The notes below the pieces were generated by a model. The model did not search any database. It saw only the letters and a list, made by a program, of their open reading frames with translations, and had not been told where the DNA came from. DNA of 64,000 bases from Rhynchopus euleeides (taxonomy: Eukaryota > Euglenozoa > Diplonemea > Diplonemida > Diplonemidae): the NCBI GenBank assembly GCA_963210315.1, contig OY723310.1:1-64000 (forward strand). Reading direction: 5' to 3'. The stretch's first letter is position 1, and every line of letters starts with the position of its first letter. This document shows, in pieces, positions 29,201 through 36,538 of this stretch. The translations under genes and the position numbers were made by a program.

Positions 29201-29704
29201 ACGTCGCCGAGCCCTTACGTGGGGCGTCGACTTCCTTTCTCCCCTTCCTCCCCTTCTGAGTCCTCGGTTCCCCGCGCGCAGAAACGTGTAGCGCACATGC
29301 GGGAGGCAGACGAATCTGCCCTGGAGCGATGCTCGTTTCATAACAACAGAGCAGGTTTTCCTTCCTCCGGCACGATCATCAGCACAGCTAGATCAGGCGT
29401 GCCTTCCCCTTTCCCACGGGCCTCACAGGCCTTGCGCTTCTTGGAGCGCAAGACACGTGCTGTCCGTCCTTCTCGTTCTCGTTTCCTCCAGAAGCAGGTG
29501 TTGCGTGCGGTTCCGAAGCGCACCCGCTGCATCCCCTCTCCCACCATCTTTCGTTCGGCGGCTATTCCGCGCTCTTTTCAACGCGTCGTCGCGAAGATTG
29601 CGCCTCAGTATCAGCAGGCGCAATCTCCGGCTTCCAGTGTGTGTGTGTCCCCCCTCCTTTACAGCGCAACGAGGAGGAGAGCGAAACCGTGTGGTGTCAC
29701 GTAG
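23219..29704 (+). CDS. LINE-1 ORF2: APE endonuclease, reverse transcriptase, zinc fingers
   Basis: The 2161-residue protein should nick target DNA and copy the element RNA onto it. After the 2A-like start, residues 15-255 are an AP-endonuclease-like domain (Asn in 'ATLNVTS', 'LQETC', 'LGDLNTD', 'SRIDYVL', final His in 'NHSLVSV'). The reverse transcriptase spans about 560-900, with 'GVDGWRM', 'ALDFQKCFDRVP', 'NGILQGCPIS' and the catalytic 'FADD' near 788. An acidic stretch follows (about 1150-1190), then a C-x2-C...H...C knuckle near 1210, and a Cys/His cluster near 1521-1580. The last 580 residues are Pro/Ser-rich with two imperfect copies of a block around 'GRRLPFSPS'. No restriction-like endonuclease motif was seen. 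Start: ATG at 23219. Intact. Confidence 0.9.
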   Translation: MGGDIETNPGPTNNLVVATLNVTSLDAHFDVLRDVPAHVVGLQETCSSRRQQEEVDWVLRKGDGRPQEWAFLWGKERPPRRSKNAPSGNIACGQRGGGVATMVRQPCVSRAVPNSAITAGFEDGRVMHSMVALGSGATFLHVFVVYAHSGCDNKTVAAREALLNSVLFEAQAQVGGAPAVVLGDLNTDVARSPTLRRALENEWVDAAVLQATRSGGDPPPTYTSTRASSRIDYVLMNRIAAQSFVSCSTSLAGVPNHSLVSVTLDSLAFAQETLRYKVPRAIPAPPRSPDADETPPEPPDLAPFYDAVKREAVEDAWMILSRMCERHLLDGSEVAASEERSYLGRGAAREPQRVRVAAPSSATLGTVATAKELRYSATISRMEHYVRARSCVKSGPGAVSGQLVRCWRKCRNVLRELPQECGVTSHLLGSVPDVATVKKLLHAVRGRLHDINREACKARKQRWRGTVRQMFASDRKSLVTVLKGSPGQAADTVKKGNGELTAKVSEMDAILMEAWAPIHRMYTGDRAEPEFAPFAREYDGLFEKHPMQVEDVSGSDLLEMLKRRKKKSAACGVDGWRMDELQRLPLPLMDGFAAFFNLVERTGKWPKGLLTALVSLIPKSEDLSPTNLRPITVTSAVYRLWACRRLIDIMKWQETWALDTQHGFRQGHRCEDVLNELTTLIEETLLDDSKQLYLLALDFQKCFDRVPQKLVLELAEAMGLHQRILRPLKTMYSGLKRRFKLPLGVGGRFEVTNGILQGCPISVILINALLSVMFKAVDVRVPSVSSQSFADDGTLVSQEDEASVQQAVDVVVGFCNITGMALNVKKTVAMGIPRGSSGFRRQHPYVGQVRVQDNILPTETASKILGAKACVSDKVQVRRNDARLESHKPLLMRLPTSPLSTRQRAEIVASNVVSSTVSGGAFAPLSKTATQRLRSRLTTGILGVKHPSRSVGAMLTILHKAHRVDPAIANSYRILCDLFDTCVRIPHMVDRMNRIAVLYEEHPTLSSADALGPVGIAISVALPAAGLEWGDDIRDCAIGDMCLAGEPRSSRNHALRDNLRRQGWKALAKHRPSFSGIENGVDYDRTNALRLETKDGNLSRALTVVLAGGVFFATRWGRNGAYVSGGRRATTDETSDSSSHAPSPSPAADAAMEGDEEDEEAEEEEECEYEEEEDEEQGDADLLGSQDSFDWDIVSDPAAEEADVRDPKLCVHCDGADSDTPDHLWWACSAFDSVRSQPQYEPLLQLDRSGWPPCLARYGVVPEGFQVDETLLHTLMGRIVLKRWELEAKMRRAGPVVHPWTAALSWPAEAFDFDVSSIPEKPAARLWPYSAASLRAILAWLAALQWTKQGTVSNIELALDFEIFTGKALQPSERSARTSNPAMAERGNLLWTMMGCLKRLCDQLSLPTPWPARREDRVGSLCSVGAGEVWGGMTPRPVFAGGAETIAALEASAEQACAAAGVDADGNIVRWGTNVFPDYTGIPRTTRASQWDGPRPPPPRSAIPVPVPRSLASTSLGPRKVCNAHSKPKCDECDTAKRNYALTIAACCRVHHHHADGLKVMCCETHHMTRCGTCANVKTCCAAGHHGRAPRVDQVASTDDDSSSCEDDSDSEGEEGSSGATEHDGDDAADAGSTSEEVPPSSEMDSDTTAAAAVKRTAIVLDASDEDSMGQDAVKRTAICLDHSDEGPSLWGAGIVCVRQPEWDMCASLLLLWPGVIEHLALRCPDDQPSEGELGSSAESSALTPREFPGFLFSPSPRMNTPASPTPRKMGAEHVTLDADESSGSQPDDARLAPPADTAPPPAPSPAPELVLHTDLLDGLQTPQSGSPPLPESATQRRSPSPCVGRRLPFSPSLPSESSVPRAQKRVAPIQETGESALGQRSFNNRRVEPQPPVSPGSPISASSLRPDEDSIMSPSELASPLPLSPAPSLVVDDSPGFQPVDTRLSPPSDTVSPPPPSPCQEPLVPLDTATPSLPDWQAETPSHQGGDTLSHECTSPSPYVGRRLPFSPSSPSESSVPRAQKRVAHMREADESALERCSFHNNRAGFPSSGTIISTARSGVPSPFPRASQALRFLERKTRAVRPSRSRFLQKQVLRAVPKRTRCIPSPTIFRSAAIPRSFQRVVAKIAPQYQQAQSPASSVCVSPLLYSATRRRAKPCGVT

Positions 29705-29863
29705 AGCAAGAGTAGGATAGCGGGCCCGGTTCCTCACGGTATGGTCCTTCGGGGCCAGGCTGCGATGCCAGCACGCTAACCCAAATTGCAATACGCAAGT
29801 TTGTGAAAGTTTGTGAAGTGTTTGTGAAAGTTTGTGAAGTGTTTGTGAAAATTTGTGAACTCT

Positions 29864-30223
29864 CAAAATTTCAACTGGCCTGACAGCCCCAGCTAATAAA
29901 TCTTGGGTTAGAGTCTAAGTAGACTCTACGTAGACCGTAAGCCATAGTATTACTTAGTAATTCTATTCGCCCCCCCCCCTGTAAGGTCTGAATACATCCA
30001 TGTCAAGTGTGCGTAAAAAAAATTGAAATTTTTGGCCTTTCCTGGCCTATGTGGTCCCAAAGTGCCCAGGTTTGGACCCGAGACACACACGCGCACCTGA
30101 TGAGAATCGTCTGTATGACCATGCACCACGCTGAGCGTGCGCATGCCTCCTGATTGATTGCAACACACACACACAGAGCCACACCACCCTGCAGGGCGCT
30201 GCTAAATTTTCACAGGCGTGGTT
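29864..30223. other. Spacer with one end of a CAGGGGGG-type element
   Basis: At 29945-29976 the sequence TACTTAGTAATTCTATTCG followed by a C run and CTG resembles the right end of the elements at 3880 and 19514, followed by TA. No matching left end was found. Around 30030-30075 the sequence matches the reverse complement of 52230-52275. The rest is the upstream region of the DUF4116 gene; no TATA-like or other promoter element is obvious. Confidence 0.45.
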
Positions 30224-31864
30224 ATGGACGTGTTCCTGACGGATGCGGCGACAGGCGTGACGCACGCTGTCGACATCGGGATGAACGAGAAGCCCGACAG
30301 GCTGAAGCGCCAAGCACGCGAGGCGTTCCGCTACCCTGATGGTGTGGAGGAAGAGGACGTACATCTGTCGGTGGGGGGCAAAGCGGTGTGTGACGACGAG
30401 CCTCTGTGCAGCCATGCAGGTGTTGAAGCCGGATGCGTGGTTCACGTCACCCTCCGTCCCGACCGTCACCTCGATGCGGTGCACAAGGGGGAGAAGCAAC
30501 TGTGGCAGGCCCCGCTGTGGGTGACGACACGCGATGAGGTCCTTCAAGCCGTTCGGGAGTTGCCGGACGAAGATGACGACGAGTATGAGGAGGACTGGTT
30601 CGAACATGCGCACACCACCGTGAAGGGTGATCGCGAGATCGTTCTTGCTGCAGTTCAACAAGATTGGTTCTCACTCAACTACGCAGACGACAGCCTGAAG
30701 GGTGATCGCGAGTTCGTTCTTGCTGCAGTTCAACAAGATGGGCGCTCACTCCAGTACGCAGACGACAGCCTGAAGGGTGATCGTGAGATTGTTCTTGCTG
30801 CAGTTCAACAAAATGGGTACTCAGTCGAGTGCGCAGACGACAGCCTGAAGGGTGATCGTGAGATCGTTCTTGCTGCAGTTCAACAAAAGGGGCGCTCACT
30901 CAACGACGCAGACGACAGCCTGAAGGGTGATCGTGAGATTGTTCTTGCTGCAGTTCAACAAGATGGGCGCTCACTCCAGTACGCAGACGACAGCCTGAAG
31001 GGTGATCGTGAGATCGTTCTTGCTGCAGTTCAACAAGATGGGCACTCACTCCAGTACGCAGACGACAGCCTGAAGGGTGATCGCGAGTTCGTTCTTGCTG
31101 CAGTTCAACAACTTTGGTACTCACTCAACTACGCAGACGACAGCCTGAAGGGTGATCGTGAGATTGTTCTTGCTGCAGTTCAACAAAATGGGCGCTCACT
31201 CCAGTACGCAGACGACAGCCTGAAGGGTGATCGCGAGTTCGTTCTTGCTGCAGTTCAACAAAATGGGGGCTCACTCCAGTACGCAGACGACAGCCTGAAG
31301 GGTGATCGTGAGATTGTTCTTGCTGCAGTTCAACAACTTTGGTACTCACTCAACTACGCAGACGACAGCCTGAAGGGTGATCGTGAGATTGTTCTTGCTG
31401 CAGTTCAACAAAATGGGGACTCACTCAACGACGCAGACGACAGCCTGAAGGGTGATCGTGAGATCGTTCTTGCTGCAGTTCAACAAAATGGGTACTTACT
31501 CAACTACGCAGACGACAGCCTGAAGGGTGATCGCGAGTTCGTTCTTGCTGCAGTTCAACAAAATGGGGGCTCACTCCAGTACGCAGACGACAGCCTGAAG
31601 GGTGATCGTGAGATTGTTCTTGCTGCAGTTCAACAACTTTGGTACTCACTCAACTACGCAGACGACAGCCTGAAGGGTGATCGTGAGATTGTTCTTGCTG
31701 CAGTTCAACAAAATGGGGACTCACTCAACGACGCAGACGACAGCCTGAAGGGTGATCGTGAGATCGTTCTTGCTGCAGTTCAACAAAATGGGTACTTACT
31801 CAACTACGCAGACGACAGCCTGAAGGGTGATCGTGAGATCGTTCTTGCTGCAGTTCAGGGGTGA
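30224..31864 (+). CDS. Ubiquitin-like / DUF4116 repeat protein, first segment
   Basis: From the ATG at 30224 the first 80 residues look like a ubiquitin fold ('MDVFLTDAATGVTHAVDI', '...LSVGGKAVCDDEPL', 'GCVVHVTLRP'). An acidic linker follows (about 108-125), then about 16 tandem units of 25 residues with the core 'KGDREIVLAAVQQNG', the signature of DUF4116. The 75-bp units differ mainly at the residues after 'VQQ' and before 'ADDSLKGD', typical of a repeat surface under exchange. DUF4116 proteins are abundant in some algae and protists, with unknown role. The frame ends with 'VQG' and TGA inside an 833-bp insertion that begins at 31858; the original gene continued at 32708 and 41305. Confidence 0.8.
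   Translation: MDVFLTDAATGVTHAVDIGMNEKPDRLKRQAREAFRYPDGVEEEDVHLSVGGKAVCDDEPLCSHAGVEAGCVVHVTLRPDRHLDAVHKGEKQLWQAPLWVTTRDEVLQAVRELPDEDDDEYEEDWFEHAHTTVKGDREIVLAAVQQDWFSLNYADDSLKGDREFVLAAVQQDGRSLQYADDSLKGDREIVLAAVQQNGYSVECADDSLKGDREIVLAAVQQKGRSLNDADDSLKGDREIVLAAVQQDGRSLQYADDSLKGDREIVLAAVQQDGHSLQYADDSLKGDREFVLAAVQQLWYSLNYADDSLKGDREIVLAAVQQNGRSLQYADDSLKGDREFVLAAVQQNGGSLQYADDSLKGDREIVLAAVQQLWYSLNYADDSLKGDREIVLAAVQQNGDSLNDADDSLKGDREIVLAAVQQNGYLLNYADDSLKGDREFVLAAVQQNGGSLQYADDSLKGDREIVLAAVQQLWYSLNYADDSLKGDREIVLAAVQQNGDSLNDADDSLKGDREIVLAAVQQNGYLLNYADDSLKGDREIVLAAVQG
31841..31857 (+). repeat. 17-bp target duplication, left copy of the 833-bp insert
   Basis: GTTCTTGCTGCAGTTCA, codons for V-L-A-A-V-Q of the DUF4116 unit, is repeated at 32691-32707 on the other side of the insert. 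Confidence 0.85.
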
Positions 31865-32690
31865 TGGGTCGTCAGGGGAGCGGACCTGGCGACTACGGCT
31901 GGCACCTCCACGTGGTGAACCCTGGGGGCCTTTGCGAACAGACCGTTGAGGTAAGCTACGCTGCACGCTTTGGCTTAAGGTAGCGCATTGCGTGTAGGCT
32001 GGATGTATCCCTCTGGAGACCCGGTGTTTCGCTTAGGCCGCTAAGACCAGTCAGGCTGCACGCGGCGCTCATGAAGCGCGCCGCGTGGCCAGAAGAAACT
32101 GTGGGCGGCAACCGTGTTACGTGTTTTTCACCGGGGCGCGTGGGACAAGTTTACCGCACACGCGCACGTGGGACAAGTTCAACGCACACGTGGATCCCCC
32201 GGCTTTGCCTTCCTTCGCCTTCCTACTTTTAGTTCTTTTTCACCACGATCTTTTGCCCGTCACCTGTTGTTCGACCAGTCGAGCCGCGACCAGGAACGCC
32301 TCTGGAATACCCTGTGGTGGTGAGTGTCCGTTCGTCCTGTTTAGACCAGCCGTTGTTCCCGTCTTCTCCTTTTTACGCCCACTGGGTTGGAGTTGATCAG
32401 TCAATCGTTCATCCGACCGCAGCATTATGCGACCGGCGCGGTGTTAACAAACGAGTGCATTAATCGTATTTTGTTGCACATTGCTTCCTTCCTTTCTACC
32501 TTTTAGCCTTTTCCCGCCAGCCCACAGAGATAGGAGCACGCTCTCCCTTTTAATTGCTGTTCTTGCTGTTAGCTTTTAGCTGGGTCCGCCCCAGCGAAGA
32601 CCGGCGTCTTCTGGCCGTCTGGGGGGTCTGGCAATTGCGCTGGGCTCCCTGGATCCTCTGGATGAGTCAGTCTTTAAACAAAATCAATAC
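31858..32690 (+). mobile_element. 833-bp non-autonomous element in the DUF4116 repeat
   Basis: The DUF4116 unit is broken after GTTCTTGCTGCAGTTCA and resumes with the same 17 bases at 32691, which gives exact boundaries. The insert begins GGGG like LINE-2 and ends ...GAGTCAGTCTTTAAACAAAATCAATAC, weakly like the LINE-2 3' end. It encodes nothing evident and has pyrimidine-rich tracts (about 32210-32260) and a short internal tandem near 32135-32190. No poly(A) tail and no clear pol III boxes were seen. Most simply it is a SINE-like or deleted element mobilised by the LINE-2 machinery. Confidence 0.75.
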
Positions 32691-33157
32691 GTTCTTGCTG
32701 CAGTTCAACAAAATGGGCGCTCACTCCAGTACGCAGACGACAGCCTGAGGGGTGATCGTGAGATTGTTCTTGCTGCAGTTCAACAAGTTTGGCACTCACT
32801 CGAGTACGCAGACGACAGCCTGAAGGGTGATCGCGAGTTCGTTCTTGCTGCAGTTCAACAAAATGGGAGCTCACTCCGGTACGCAGACGACAGCCTGAAG
32901 GGTGATCGCGAGTTCGTTCTTGCTGCAGTTCAACAAAATGGGAGCTCACTCCGGTACGCAGACGACAGCCTGAAGGGTGATCGTGAGATTGTTCTTGCTG
33001 CAGTTCAACAAGTTTGGTACTCACTCCAGTACGCAGACGACAGCCTGAAGGGTGATCGCGAGTTCGTTCTTGCTGCAGTTCAACAAAATGGGAGCTCACT
33101 CCGGTACGCAGACGACAGCCTGAAGGGTGATCGTGAGATTGTTCTTGCTGCAGTTCA
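32691..33157 (+). pseudogene. DUF4116 repeat gene, second segment
   Basis: About six 75-bp units of the same repeat as 30641-31857, with the first and last 17 bases being target duplications. The units are open and in register with the first segment if the 833-bp insert is discounted. In the present DNA they are cut off from the gene start by the stop codon in that insert. The frame is open upstream into the insert from about 32580 and downstream without a stop into LINE-2 ORF1. Confidence 0.8.
33141..33157 (+). repeat. 17-bp target duplication, left copy of LINE-2
   Basis: GTTCTTGCTGCAGTTCA precedes LINE-2 here and follows it at 41288-41304. It is the same 17 bases, at the same position of the 75-bp unit, as for the 833-bp insert. 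Confidence 0.85.
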
Positions 33158-36100
33158 GGGGCCTGGGGTGAGCAGTCTTCACGAAGCGACTGCCCCCGAT
33201 GTAGGCTGCGTGCCGCGCGCTGCCGCCTCCACGTTGGCGGCCCTGGGATCCCCTGATGGGGATGCTGAGCGCAGCGCGTGCACTGGAGCGGGGGAGGAAC
33301 GCGAGGCTCGCAGGGCGTACCCCCTGCACGAGCCTCGGGACGACGAAGGGGCTGACCACGAGGCTCGCAAGGCCGGTACCTTGCTTGAGACCGATGGTTC
33401 CAGCGACCCGGGGGAGGCCCAGGGGGCCTGTGTGTACAACGGGGGGGACGGCAGCGGCGCCCGGGTGGCGGCGGATGTCGCAGGTGTGGAAGGGGGCCGC
33501 TGTGCTCGCAAGGCCGGTACCTTGCTCGAGCGCAGCGGGAGTATCAACACGGGGACGGGGGAGGTGCAGAGGGATGATGGCAGGGCTGATGCCCAATTGC
33601 CACCAGGCGACTCTGTAACGAAGGGGTATCACGGGGCCCGCGGGGGCACCAACGACGGGGGCGGGGGCCAAAGGGCCTCCTTCTACAACCGGGGGAGCGG
33701 CGTCGCTGACGGGGCTGATGCCCAGCAGTTGGCGGCGGCAGCGTGCGAGCAGGATTGGGGTGTCGGAGGCGAGGCGCCGGGGACAATCCGCATGTTCTTC
33801 ACATGTGCCTCTGTCGGAGGGAAGTGGGGATCGGCGGCGACGGCGGTGTCTGAGAAGGGCGCGATGCTGTGGAGCGTCGAGCGGCGGGCGGAGCAGGGCA
33901 CGGAGCTCGCAGCGGGTGTACGTGCGTTACTCGCTGGGTTGCAGGAGCTGGTAGAGCGGGGGGGCGGCGCCAAGCGCCTGGAGATGTGGACGGACCTGTC
34001 CGACGCCGTGGATGTGATGAACGGCGGGGTACAGGGAGATGTCGCGACGAAGCATCTGGTCTCAGAAGCGACGGCTGCCCTACGGGACTGGAAGAAAGGG
34101 GGGAAGGGTCGGGCGGCGCAATACGGCTGCACTGACACAGAGAATGAGCACATGAACGCCACGTTCAGACGCGCGAAGGAGGCCCTGGAGCGCTCGGACG
34201 AGCAGGTGGCGGTGGCTGCGAGCACGGCTCGCTCGCTGGCGAGCCTGCTCAACCCCTTCATGAAGGGAACGGTGGAATGCGGGGGTGGGGGAGACTGCAT
34301 GTTCAAGGCACTCTCCCACGCCTTGATCGGCAGTACAGATTGGCATGGGGAACTAAGGAGGCGGGCGGCGCAGCATATTCGCGAGAACCTCGCGGAGTAC
34401 GGGGCGTTCATCGATGAATGCACGCCCGATGAATATGCGGACACCGTAGAGAAGCAGGGGACCTGGGTGGGGCACCTCGCAGCCAGGGCAGTCGCCGACG
34501 CCACACAGACCCCCATCTATATATACGACGTGGGACCTGATGGCAAGCTACGCCGCGTAGAAGTGACGCCGGGGGCCATGGAGACAGACGACTCCGGGGG
34601 TGTGAAGGCGGAGGGCGCCCCCTTAGAGTTGGGGTATGTTGATGGCATGCACTACGTTGCAGTGGTGACATCGACAGGTTGTGAAGAGGGGGAACTGCCC
34701 GGGACGGCACACGCACCGAACCTCAAGACGAGGAGGCCGAAGGAGGCGCAGAAGCGGAAGAAGGAGGAGCCCCACAAGAAGGGCAAGGGCACAGGGTGGA
34801 CGGAGGTCCAGAAGCCAACCCAGCGGGCAGACCGGACGAAGGACAGGCTCCTCATGGAGGAGTTTGCGTCAGGCGTGCATGTGCTGCAGGAAGGCGAGCT
34901 GCGTGCGGGACGTGCAGTGGTGGAAAAGGGGACGGTGGCCCTTTGGACAGGAAGCATCGTGGATGCGCTGCTACAGCTGAAGCGGCACACAGGGCTGACG
35001 CTGCTGACGAACTCGCCTGTGAAGGGGGCGACGACGGAGAAAGTCTTCGTCCACGTCGAGATGGACGATGGAGTAGTAGAGGTCAAGAAATGGGCCTCGT
35101 CGTGGGGCACCTGCACGAAGCCGATCGCGGTGAACGCCGAAACCATCCCGGTGGTGGTGTTCGCTGCGCAGCACGAGAACGAGTCGCTGGAGCAGACGGT
35201 GGAACGGGTGCAGCGGGACGTGCTGGCTGGAGACAGCCTGGTGAGCGTCCGCGAGGTGGACGGGGGGATCGAAGGCATCATCCACGTGTCACCGTCACTG
35301 GTGGAAGCGACGCTCCAGGTAAGCGGGGAGAACGGGACGCACATCCGGGTGCTGGCGGAGAAGCAGGACGCCTTCCCGGTGTCCTGCCTGTGGGAGGACA
35401 CGTGGGGGGTGACCACGGCGGTGATGCAAGCCGCGCTGCAGAGGTCGTCGGTGGTGACGCTCGGGCTGGGGAGGCGCCACTCGGGGGGCACCTCTCTCAG
35501 GGTGCACACGAGGGACCTGCCGAAGGCGATTGCGGCCCTGAAGGAGGGATGTGTGACACGCCGATTCGAGCTATACGGAATACTGCCGAGGTATCAGGCT
35601 GCGGCTATCGAAAAGGGCCTGGCCGGGATCGGATGGGATGGGGTGACGCTGCGGACGCAACAGAACGCGGTCTGGTATCTGGAAGCGCCGAAGCCGCCCC
35701 CGAAATGGGCCATGAAGCTGTTCGGAAGCATTGCGTGGATCCGCGACATAACTGGGCATCCACGGGCCCGTGGGCGCGGCGGTGGGGCTACGACAGCGAC
35801 GACGGAGAGCTCAACCAGCGGTCTGAAGGAGATTCGGGTAAAGGCGAAGATGAAAACTGCCCCCGCGTCAGGAGAGCGCCGCTGGGCGGACGTGGCAGGA
35901 AACGGGAAGCAGAACGGGTCGACGCCCCGGCAACAACAGAGGCACCCCCAACAACAGAAGGATCATTGGCCACTACCCGGAGAGGCGCGGCCGCAGCAGC
36001 AGCAGCAGCGCCAGCAGCCGCAATCAGACCCCAAGGTGGACCGGCTGGAGAAGCAGGTCGCCTCCCTGGTAGACACGGTGCAGAAGGTGCTGGAGGGCTT

Positions 36101-36536
36101 CGCGCTGCTGCAGAAAGCGCCAGAGGCCCCAGCTGCGCCTCCACCTGCACCCACTCCAGCTCCCTCACTTGAAGCCGAGCTGGCGAAGCTGAGACAGGAG
36201 ATGAGGCAGGAGATGGGGGCGAAGATGAATGCACTGCAGAATGAGGTGGATGGGCAGCGGGTGGCCATGATGGAGATACAGGGTGAGCTCGCTATGGCAA
36301 CCGCGGGGATGGAACAGGCCCAGGAGAAGGTGCAGGTCCTGACGCAGGAGAAGGAGGACCTGAAAGAGGAGGTGCTGCGCATGGCTGACGAGCTGAAGAA
36401 GGCGAGGTCGAAGGTGGAAGATCTCCAGAACAAAGCAGCGTCGCGAGACAGAGATGATGGGAAGGATCCGAAGGGCGGGAGACGGGGCAGGGAAAAGGAG
36501 AGGAGCCATCAACGGTCCTCGCCGCAACAGCATTAA
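33158..36536 (+). CDS. LINE-2 ORF1: RNase H-like, OTU cysteine protease, coiled coil
   Basis: The frame is open through the host repeat into the element, and its first ATG is near 33792, about 210 codons in. Counting from 33168, residues 1-200 are low-complexity with two copies of 'ARKAGTLLE'. Residues 207-340 resemble RNase H ('KWGSAATAV', 'ELAAGVRALLAGLQ', 'EMWTDLSDAV'), though the first catalytic Asp appears replaced. Residues 367-500 are an OTU protease with the Cys in 'GGGGDCMFKALSHAL' and the His in 'GMHYVAVV'. Residues 500-900 are unassigned. Residues 955-1100 form a long coiled coil after a Gln-rich linker. OTU enzymes usually cleave ubiquitin. The product may bind RNA or assemble into the retrotransposition particle. 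Confidence 0.8.
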
Positions 36537-36538
36537 CC

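Larger units (their letters stand above)
22846..29863 (+). mobile_element. LINE-1: APE-type non-LTR retrotransposon with a 2A-like motif
   Basis: This element carries a small zinc-binding frame (22940-23170) and a very large ORF2 (23219-29704) with endonuclease, reverse transcriptase and zinc-finger regions. Runs of GTTTGTGAAA-like units stand at both sides (about 22846-22920 and 29796-29863). These may be the 3' tail of this copy plus the tail of an older copy or a microsatellite target. The exact 5' limit is uncertain. A 3' region of about 90 bp follows the stop codon before the tandem tail. Confidence 0.8.

Noticed and set aside
30641-31857. 75-bp and 31-bp arrays as CRISPR-like
   Set aside because: The units are contiguous without unique spacers, and the 75-bp array codes for protein.
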